From Gammaproteobacteria bacterium (GTDB lineage: Bacteria; Pseudomonadota; Gammaproteobacteria; JAJPIJ01), in assembly GCA_022072255.1 (NCBI GenBank), contig JAJVHZ010000019.1, positions 1 to 38,807 on the forward strand: a stretch of DNA of 38,807 nucleotides, in the 5' to 3' direction. Within the stretch, counting starts at the first letter, position 1. Every line of letters begins with the position of its first letter. Shown piece after piece: positions 25,342 through 31,736 of the stretch. The notes beneath the pieces were generated by a model that was given only the letters and a program-made list of their open reading frames with translations, ran no database searches and was not told where the DNA came from. The position numbers and the translations under genes were made by a program.

Positions 25342-26217
25342 TCAGCGAAGGTAGGCGAAGGCACGCCGGTGCAGCCAGCGGATGAACTGGTCGGTCAGGA
25401 ATCCGATGACCCCGATCGCGAGGATTCCGGCCATGACTTCCGGGGTCTTCACGTACCGCCGCGCCGACCAGATCACGTACCCGATGCCCGAGTCGGAGGC
25501 GACGATCTCGGCAATGATGAGATAGGTCCAGCACCAGCCGAGCGTGATGCGCAGGTTGTCGACCATGCTCGGCAGCATCGCCGGCAGGATGATGTGGCGC
25601 AGCACCTGCGACGGCCTGGCTCCGACGGTCATGCCGACCTCGACGTATTCGCGCGGCACGCGGCGGGCATCGTCGGCGATGAGCAGCACGAGCTGGAAGA
25701 ACGTGCCCATCCACAGCAGGGCGATCTTCGATGCCTCGCCGATGCCCAGCCAGATCACCGTCAGCGGCACCAGCGCCGGCACCGGCAGGTAACGAATGAA
25801 ATCGATGATGGGCTCGGTGAGCCCGTTGACGATGCGGAACGAGCTCATCAGGATCCCGAGCGGTATGGCCACGATCGCCGAGAGCAGGAAGGCGAGCCAG
25901 ACGCGGTAGACGCTGATCCCGATATCGTCCAGGAACTCGTACCTCGTCAGCAGCTCCCAGAGGCGGACGACGACCGCCTGCGGCGAGGCGAGATACTGTT
26001 TCGGCACCACCTCGAACGCGACCAGCCCCGACCAGATCGCCAGCAGCAGCGCGAACCCGATGACCCCGAGCGCGATATCCGTCCCGCGCGTCGTGCTGCC
26101 GCGAAAGCCGGTGAGCTGCTGCCACACCGTGGGTTCCGGCACCGGCGGCGCGGCGCCGCTCGCCGGACCGTCCGGGCCGGAACCCTCGCTGCCGTGGGGG
26201 TCACGCTGCTCCGTCAA
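25342..26217 (-). CDS. ABC importer permease (SsuC/TauC type)
   Basis: 291 residues with six membrane segments. The ATPase-contact EAA loop reads EYVEVGMTVGARPSQVLRHIILPAMLPSMVDNLR, in keeping with the BPD_transp_1 fold. An N-terminal cytoplasmic extension of ~45 residues is rich in Pro, Gly and Ser. The start is TTG 26217, 21 bases past the binding-protein stop, with no strong ribosome site, so a shorter form is possible. It lies between the binding protein and ATPase genes and forms the importer's channel. Confidence 0.91.
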   Translation of the reverse strand: MTEQRDPHGSEGSGPDGPASGAAPPVPEPTVWQQLTGFRGSTTRGTDIALGVIGFALLLAIWSGLVAFEVVPKQYLASPQAVVVRLWELLTRYEFLDDIGISVYRVWLAFLLSAIVAIPLGILMSSFRIVNGLTEPIIDFIRYLPVPALVPLTVIWLGIGEASKIALLWMGTFFQLVLLIADDARRVPREYVEVGMTVGARPSQVLRHIILPAMLPSMVDNLRITLGWCWTYLIIAEIVASDSGIGYVIWSARRYVKTPEVMAGILAIGVIGFLTDQFIRWLHRRAFAYLR

Positions 26218-26238
26218 GGGCGGGGCCTCGCGACCGCA

Positions 26239-27249
26239 TCAGCGCTTCTTGTCCTTGAAGAGATCGGTCACGATGGAGTTGTCGATCTGCTGATTCGAAT
26301 CGAGCTTTGCATCCGCCGCGCCGTTCTCGAGGTTCAATGCCATGACCTCGTCGAAAAGGTCGTGCAGCTTGCCGCGGCTGCCCGCGGCGCCGAGATAGTC
26401 GACTGCCTCCTCGTAGGGGGTGTAGGCGAGATTCGCCAGCGTCTCCTCGAACTCCTCCGGCGTGAGCTTGAAGTGCGGCGCCATGATCGCGACCGCCTCG
26501 GCGCGGTTCTTGCCGAAATAGTCGATCGCACGATAGATGCCGCGCAGGAACTTGCGGTACATCTCGGGGTTGGCGCGCAGGTTCTCGGTGCGGGCGACGA
26601 TGACGTCGGTGATCAGGCCCGGATAGTCCTTCGACGATACGAGAATGTGGGCGCCCTCCTTCTGGCTGGCCTTGATCGCCTGCGACAGGGTCGGCTCATA
26701 GGTGCCGGCCGCGGCCACCTCCGGGTCGGCGAACACCGCGATCGCGTCGGCGGAGGCGATGTCCTTGACCTGCACGTCCGCCAGCGAAAGCCCGTGCTTC
26801 TTGAGATCCATCTGCAGGATCAGGCGCGCCGGCACGTTAGGCTCCACCGCCACGACCTTGCCTTTCAGATCGGCGGAGCTCTTCGTCGCGCCGTCGGCGA
26901 CGACGCCGTCACCGCCGAGGGAGACGTCGATGGTGCCGATGATCGTGCCCTGGGTCTCCGCTGTCCTCGGGCGCCCCTGGTGCTCGCCCACGGTGCGCAT
27001 GTCGCACTGGATGTCGCCGCGTTCGAGCGCCGGCAGCACGTTGCCGCGATCGTCGTCGAACACCTCCTCGACCTCCAGGCCCTCCTCCTTGAAATAACCA
27101 AGCTCCTGCGCGAGGTGCACCGGCGCGAAGCCGGGCCAGAACGGATAGGCGCACTTGATCTTGTCCGCCGCGAACACGTTCGTGCACATCATTATCGTTG
27201 CGGACAGCACCGCCGCCGCGACCAACCTCGACCTCATTGTGCCTTGCAT
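26239..27249 (-). CDS. ABC importer substrate-binding protein (NMT1/SsuA-like)
   Basis: 336 residues with a signal peptide (residues 1-~28, ending NVFAADK) and a start ATG 27249 behind GGGAGGA. The mature protein begins IKCAYPFWPGFAPVHLAQELGYFKEEGLEVE, the NMT1/THI5-like fold used for sulfonates, nitrate, thiamine precursors, hydantoins and ureido compounds. A helical ending (RGKLHDLFDEVMALNLENG) is present. The ligand cannot be read from sequence; operon context suggests a guanidino, ureido or lactam compound. It delivers its ligand to the permease/ATPase pair encoded next. Confidence 0.91.
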   Translation of the reverse strand: MQGTMRSRLVAAAVLSATIMMCTNVFAADKIKCAYPFWPGFAPVHLAQELGYFKEEGLEVEEVFDDDRGNVLPALERGDIQCDMRTVGEHQGRPRTAETQGTIIGTIDVSLGGDGVVADGATKSSADLKGKVVAVEPNVPARLILQMDLKKHGLSLADVQVKDIASADAIAVFADPEVAAAGTYEPTLSQAIKASQKEGAHILVSSKDYPGLITDVIVARTENLRANPEMYRKFLRGIYRAIDYFGKNRAEAVAIMAPHFKLTPEEFEETLANLAYTPYEEAVDYLGAAGSRGKLHDLFDEVMALNLENGAADAKLDSNQQIDNSIVTDLFKDKKR

Positions 27250-27281
27250 GGGCTCGTCCTCCCGGTTGCTTTGTGGTGATT

Positions 27282-28031
27282 TCAGAATTCCTTTCTGACG
27301 GCCGCGACGATACTGTCGCGGAACTGCTCAGCCATGATCCGCCCCTTCTCCGCGGTCGCCGCCTTCGCCGAGGTCAGCGCGCCGGAGGATGGCACCCAGC
27401 GACGATGCGGCGGGAACATGTCATAAGGCGGGAAGTCCGCGGAGGGGTGATCCGGGAGCCGATCGAGACGAACGTGATGCGGCTGATAATGCAGCATCAG
27501 GGAGGTCTCGATGACGGCGGCGTGTTCCAGCGCGGCGCCGGGATAGCCGTCCGGGAAAACCCGCTCTATCGTCCGCGGTTCGATGAAATCCCAATACTCC
27601 AGGCGCATGATGCGCACGCCCGTGTGCCCGACCTCGCGCATCGCGAGGTCGATGCCCTCGGTGACGAACCACTGATTCTCGTAATGCCCGACGAGGAAGC
27701 ACAGCTTGCGCACCCCGTGGCGGACCTGCTCGCGAATGATGTCGCGGACCAGGGAGGCGACCGTGCCGCCGTCGAGATTGGTCGTGCCGGGGAAGTGCGC
27801 CCCGCCGCCGCTCTTCGGCATCGACTTGTAGCCGTATGCGAGCGCCGGCAGCACCAGGCCGCCGACCCCCTCGGCGATACCGGTGGACACCGCGCTCGCG
27901 AGGATGGCGTCCGTGCCCAGCGGCAGGTGCGGACCGTGCTGCTCCAGCGCGCCGCACGGCACCATGACCACCGGATCGCGGACGACGCGCTCGGCGTACT
28001 CGGGCCAGCTCAGGTCGCTAACTTGTGCCAT
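27282..28031 (-). CDS. Creatininase (creatinine amidohydrolase) homologue
   Basis: 249 residues from ATG 28031, preceded by GGAGG. Creatininase opens the creatinine lactam to creatine at a two-metal site. The expected ligands are visible: Glu30 and His32 in LEQHGPHLPLGTD, Asp41, and His116/Glu118 in GHYENQWF. The longer stretches EGIDLAMRE, EYWDFIEP and DHPSADFPPYDMFP resemble, from memory, the Pseudomonas creatininase itself rather than the broader family (MftE, FAPy deformylase). The equivalent of the Pseudomonas flap tryptophan (W174) appears to be Ala in PGAALEH, so substrate may differ. Creatinase is absent from the window. Confidence 0.85.
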   Translation of the reverse strand: MAQVSDLSWPEYAERVVRDPVVMVPCGALEQHGPHLPLGTDAILASAVSTGIAEGVGGLVLPALAYGYKSMPKSGGGAHFPGTTNLDGGTVASLVRDIIREQVRHGVRKLCFLVGHYENQWFVTEGIDLAMREVGHTGVRIMRLEYWDFIEPRTIERVFPDGYPGAALEHAAVIETSLMLHYQPHHVRLDRLPDHPSADFPPYDMFPPHRRWVPSSGALTSAKAATAEKGRIMAEQFRDSIVAAVRKEF

Positions 28032-28063
28032 CGCGCCTCCAGTTCCGCCGCATCCGGGGACCT

Positions 28064-29104
28064 TCAGTCCGTGCGTGCCCGCCGGCGGCGGTCGACCGCA
28101 TCGGCGAGCAGGCACAGCAGTTCGAACATCAGGGTCGCGCCGACCAGGGCCGTGCTGCCGCTCGGGTCGAACGGCGGCGCCACCTCGACGACGTCGGCGC
28201 CGATCAGATTCAGGCCCCGGAGTCCGCGCAGCACCGCCTGCGCCTCGCGGGTGGTGATGCCGCCGATCTCCGGCGTGCCCGTGCCCGGAGCGAACGCCGG
28301 GTCGAGGCCGTCGACATCGAAGCTGATGTAGGTAGGGCCGTCGCCGGCGACGCGACGCGCCTCGGCGATCGTGCCCTCCACGCCCAGGCGGGTGAACTCC
28401 TCCATGTAGATGACCCGCATCCCGCTCCGCTCGGCGAAGGCCATGTCCTCGGGGCCGTACAGCGACCCCCGGATCCCGATCTGCACGGTCCGGCCCGGAT
28501 CGAGCAGCCCCTCCTCGACCGCGCGGCGGAACGGCGTGCCATGCGTGTAGCGGTTGTCGCCGAAATAGCGATCCCAGGTATCGGAGTGCGCGTCGAAGTG
28601 GATCATCCCGACCGGGCGCCCGCGGGCAATCGCGCGGAAGATGGGCAGCGTGATCAGGTGATCGCCGCCGGCGGACAGGGGCAGACAGCCGGCCGCGCGC
28701 ACCGGCTGATAGAACCGCTCGATTATCGCCAGCGACTCCATCAGGTTGATCGGATTCACCGGCGCGTCGCCCATGTCCGCGCATCGGGCAAGCCGGTACG
28801 GCGAGATCCGGCTGACGTGATGCGTACTGCGCATGAGGCTCGACATGTTGCGGATCTCGCGCGGCCCGTGGCGGGCGCCGGCGCGGTTGGTCGTGCCGCC
28901 ATCCCACGGCACGCCGATGAGCGCTATGTCGAGCTGCGCGGGATCGCAGATGCAGGGCAGGCGCATGAACGTCGGGATCGCGCCAAAGCGCGGCATGAGC
29001 GCCGCATCGACCGGTTGGGGGAACTCGGTGGCTGTTGTCATGCGCTGGCAGTACGGACCGTTGTGAACGACCCAGGTGGCCGTGGCCACCATCCCGACTC
29101 GCAT
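28064..29104 (-). CDS. Ureohydrolase, guanidinopropionase/agmatinase-like
   Basis: 346 residues. It belongs to the arginase/agmatinase family, which removes urea from a guanidino group with two Mn ions; the ligands are intact: His149 in GGDH, Asp171/His173/Asp175 in HFDAHSD, Asp263/Asp265 in SFDVDGLDPAF. The segments IPTFMRLP, GVPWDGGTTNRAGARHGPRE, DAPVNPINL and YTHGTPFRRAVEEGLLDP match, from memory, the Pseudomonas 3-guanidinopropionase GpuA more closely than arginase or SpeB. ATG 29104 has GGAGG four bases upstream; ATG 29041 would match the family N-terminus (MTTATEFPQP), so the extra 21 residues are doubtful. It is the first gene of the eight-gene operon. Confidence 0.9.
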   Translation of the reverse strand: MRVGMVATATWVVHNGPYCQRMTTATEFPQPVDAALMPRFGAIPTFMRLPCICDPAQLDIALIGVPWDGGTTNRAGARHGPREIRNMSSLMRSTHHVSRISPYRLARCADMGDAPVNPINLMESLAIIERFYQPVRAAGCLPLSAGGDHLITLPIFRAIARGRPVGMIHFDAHSDTWDRYFGDNRYTHGTPFRRAVEEGLLDPGRTVQIGIRGSLYGPEDMAFAERSGMRVIYMEEFTRLGVEGTIAEARRVAGDGPTYISFDVDGLDPAFAPGTGTPEIGGITTREAQAVLRGLRGLNLIGADVVEVAPPFDPSGSTALVGATLMFELLCLLADAVDRRRRARTD

Positions 29105-29160
29105 CGCACCTCCGGCGCACCAGGGGCACTTCGCAAACCGAATGGTCCGCGCCGTGGCCT

Positions 29161-29204
29161 AGTATAGGCGCAATATTGCAGCGATCAATCGCCAACTTTA
29201 TGAT
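29161..29204. promoter_or_regulatory. Overlapping divergent promoters with central palindrome
   Basis: On the minus strand GATCAA (29183-29188) reads TTGATC as -35 and AGTATA (29161-29166) reads TATACT as -10, with a 16-base spacer, pointing to the ureohydrolase operon. On the plus strand TTGCAG (29176-29181) and TATGAT (29199-29204) form a promoter with a 17-base spacer toward the LysR gene. GCAATATTGC (29170-29179), a perfect 10-base palindrome, lies inside both, a natural LysR operator position. Confidence 0.65.
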
Positions 29205-29242
29205 GCTCACATCGCCTCCTTTCGATGTGACGGCCGCCGCCC

Positions 29243-30226
29243 ATGAGCCTGATCCCGGGATCGGAACTGCGCAATCTGCGCGTCTTCGCCACGATCGTGC
29301 GCGCCGGCGGGATTGCCGGTGCGCAACTGGCGCTGAACCTCAGCCAGTCGACGGTTTCGACCCACCTGGCTGCATTGGAGCGGTGCATGGGCGTGCGTCT
29401 CTGTCATCGCGGTCGCGGCGGCTTCCGGCTGACGGAGGCCGGACAGGTGGTGTACGACGCCGCGAAGGAGCTGCTGAGCGCGGCCGAGCACTTCCGCGCG
29501 CGGACGGCCTCGCTGCAGGGCTCGATCGCCGGGACGCTGCGCATCGGCATCGTCGATGCCACCGTCGGCAACCCGTACCTGCCGCTGCAGGCAATCATCC
29601 GGCGCTTTGGCGCGCACGCCCCGGAGGTGTTGCTGGATGTCGTGGTCGCGGACCCCGTCGAGCTCGAGCAGCAACTGCTCAACGGGCAGCGCGACATCGG
29701 CATCGGTGTCTTCTACCAGCAGGCCACGGGCCTGAACTACGAACCGCTGTACGCCGAGGAGCAGGAGCTGTACTGCGGCCCCGGTCATCCGCTGTTCGCG
29801 GTCGCCAGTCGCGAGGTGACGGTGGATCGGGTGCGCGCCTCCCCGTTCGTCGCGCGCAGCTATGTGCACCGGCTGGAAATGGAACGGCTCGGCTACAGCA
29901 AGGCGGCCGCGACGGTGCAGTGCATGGAGGCGCAGGCGACGTTGATCCTGACCGGCCGCTACGTCGGCTATCTGCCATCGCACTACGCGCAGACCTGGGT
30001 CGGCGCCGGCCAGATGCGCACGCTGATGCCGAAGCGCTTCCGCTACCACTCGCCGTTCTTCGCGGCCTATCGCCGCGGCGCCGAGGATGGCATCCTGTTG
30101 CAGGCCTTCCTGCGCGACCTCGATGCCGAGCGCACCAGCGCCAACAACGGGCCACTCGCCAGGCAGTGGCGGTTCCGCGGCGAGACCTCGTTGCCGCGTC
30201 TGCGCCGGCGCCAGCGCGCGGGGTGA
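29243..30226 (+). CDS. LysR family regulator of the guanidino-compound cluster
   Basis: 327 residues. The helix-turn-helix region is LRVFATIVRAGGIAGAQLALNLSQSTVSTHLAALE, followed by HRGRGGFRLTEAGQVVYDAAKEL; the effector domain contains GTLRIGIVDATVGNP and LYCGPGHPLF. Its gene is divergent from the eight-gene catabolic operon and shares an overlapping promoter with it, so it is the likely regulator of that operon and of the downstream amidohydrolase. The C-terminus is Arg-rich (SLPRLRRRQRAG), which is unusual. ATG 29243 lacks a strong ribosome site. Confidence 0.92.
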   Translation: MSLIPGSELRNLRVFATIVRAGGIAGAQLALNLSQSTVSTHLAALERCMGVRLCHRGRGGFRLTEAGQVVYDAAKELLSAAEHFRARTASLQGSIAGTLRIGIVDATVGNPYLPLQAIIRRFGAHAPEVLLDVVVADPVELEQQLLNGQRDIGIGVFYQQATGLNYEPLYAEEQELYCGPGHPLFAVASREVTVDRVRASPFVARSYVHRLEMERLGYSKAAATVQCMEAQATLILTGRYVGYLPSHYAQTWVGAGQMRTLMPKRFRYHSPFFAAYRRGAEDGILLQAFLRDLDAERTSANNGPLARQWRFRGETSLPRLRRRQRAG

Positions 30227-30259
30227 GTGCCCCCGCACCGTAACCGGAGTACTGAATTC

Positions 30260-30286
30260 ATGCATCCCGCACCGGCGCGCTGGTGA
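30260..30286 (+). CDS. Eight-codon leader frame before the amidohydrolase
   Basis: ATG 30260 follows GGAG by ten bases and encodes MHPAPARW before a TGA that overlaps the amidohydrolase ATG. The amidohydrolase itself lacks a good ribosome site, so re-initiation from this frame is plausible. It is too short to judge by codon use. Confidence 0.3.
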   Translation: MHPAPARW

Positions 30287-31548
30287 TGGCGACACACTGC
30301 AATCCTGACCGTATCGCCGCGGCGGCCGCGGTCGACGAGGCGCGCCTGTGGTCGCGTCTCGTCGAGTTCGGCGAGATCGGCGCTATCGGCGGCGGGGGCG
30401 TGTGCCGGCTGGCGCTCAGCGACGAGGAACTCGCCGCACGGCGATACATCGCGGGCTGGGCGCACTCGCGGGGCCATCGAGTGTTCGTCGATGCCGTCGC
30501 CAACCTGTTCGTTCGTCGCGAAGGCACCGATCCTGCGGCCGCGCCCGTGATCACCGGCAGCCACATCGACACCCAGCCGCAAGGCGGGCGATTCGACGGC
30601 GCCTACGGCGTGATCGCCGGACTCGAGGCGCTCGCGGCGCTGGACGAGGCGGCGGTGCAGACCCGCCGCCCGATCGAAGTCGTCGCCTGGACCAACGAGG
30701 AGGGCGTGCGTTTCACTCCCGGCGCGATGGGCTCCATGGTGTTCAGCGGTGCGCTGGCACTGAGCGATATCGCCGGGCGGCGCGGAAGCGATGGCGTCCC
30801 CCTGTCGGGCGCGCTTGCCTCGGCGCTGGCGGCAACGCCGCAGGCGACGTTCCGCCAGACAGTTCGACCGATCGCCGCGTACGTCGAGGCGCACATCGAG
30901 CAGGGCCCGGAGCTCGAGGCGAAGGGCATTCCGATCGGCGTCGTCGAGGGCATACAGGGTGTGCGCTGGTTCGACGTCGACGTCGTCGGCAGCGGCGCGC
31001 ATGCCGGCACGACCCCGCTGGCGCGGCGCCGCGATGCGTTCCAGGACGCGCTGCGCATCGTCAACGCCCTGAACGAGTGGACGTCGGACCCGGGCGATGT
31101 ACTGCGCTTCACGGTCGGACACGTCGAGGTCACTCCGAATTCACGCAACACCGTGCCGGCCCGGGCACGCCTGGGCATCGATCTGCGGCATCCCGATGCG
31201 GGCGTCCTGCGGGAGAAGGGTGACCGGATTGCCGCGATCGCGGCCGGGGCGGCCAGACATTGCGAGGTCTGCGTCCGCGAGGTCTTCACCAAGGCGCCGG
31301 CGACCTTCGACCGCCAGGTGATCGACACCATCGAGACCGCGGCACGCCTGTTGCGGATCCCCAGCCTGCGCATGCCTTCGGGCGCGTTTCACGACGCGCT
31401 GTTCCTCAACGACCTCTGTCCGACCGGGATGATCTTCATTCCCTGCGAGCGCGGCATCAGCCACGACCCGGCGGAGAACATCACCGCCGCCCAGGCCGCC
31501 GCCGGCGCGCGGGTGCTCGCGGCCACGCTCGTCGCACTGGCCGATTGA
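30286..31548 (+). CDS. M20-family amidohydrolase (N-carbamoyl-L-amino acid hydrolase / allantoate amidohydrolase type)
   Basis: 420 residues. The family hydrolyses N-carbamoyl or ureido groups using two metal ions. Metal-site elements: GSHIDTQPQGGRFDGAYG (His92, Asp103), WTNEEGVRF (Glu138 region), EAHIEQGPELE (His201) and GISHDPAENI near the end; the dimerisation-domain GSGAHAGTTP is also present. The usual MPSGAGHDA reads MPSGAFHDA, a Gly-to-Phe change beside a catalytic-site His. Start ATG 30286 overlaps the stop of an eight-codon leader frame (TGATG); GTG 30283 is the alternative. Located downstream of, and probably co-transcribed with, the LysR gene. Substrate is open; carbamoyl or ureido products of the divergent operon fit. 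Confidence 0.92.
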   Translation: MATHCNPDRIAAAAAVDEARLWSRLVEFGEIGAIGGGGVCRLALSDEELAARRYIAGWAHSRGHRVFVDAVANLFVRREGTDPAAAPVITGSHIDTQPQGGRFDGAYGVIAGLEALAALDEAAVQTRRPIEVVAWTNEEGVRFTPGAMGSMVFSGALALSDIAGRRGSDGVPLSGALASALAATPQATFRQTVRPIAAYVEAHIEQGPELEAKGIPIGVVEGIQGVRWFDVDVVGSGAHAGTTPLARRRDAFQDALRIVNALNEWTSDPGDVLRFTVGHVEVTPNSRNTVPARARLGIDLRHPDAGVLREKGDRIAAIAAGAARHCEVCVREVFTKAPATFDRQVIDTIETAARLLRIPSLRMPSGAFHDALFLNDLCPTGMIFIPCERGISHDPAENITAAQAAAGARVLAATLVALAD

Positions 31549-31656
31549 CTGCATTCGCCAGCCCGCGTCGGCGTGCGCGAAACCGGCCTCGCTGCGCGCC
31601 GCGCCGGGACTGCCCTCCGAACGCATCGCAACATCCATTGCTGCAACGGCCCATCC

Positions 31657-31685
31657 TTGATTGCCATCCATGCGTGAACTAAGTT
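31657..31685 (+). promoter_or_regulatory. Candidate promoter upstream of the phosphatase gene
   Basis: TTGATT (31657-31662) and TAAGTT (31680-31685) are spaced by 17 bases, in the AT-richer part of the 188-base gap before the alkaline-phosphatase-superfamily gene. The -10 element is a weak match. Confidence 0.35.
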
Positions 31686-31736
31686 CTGATCAATCGAGCA
31701 TCCTTGTTTCCTCAATACCAAAAAGTGGGGGGGATC

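Noticed and set aside
25078-27279. 733-codon plus-strand frame opposite the ABC importer genes
   Set aside because: Antisense shadow; the importer genes on the minus strand have intact family motifs and ribosome sites.
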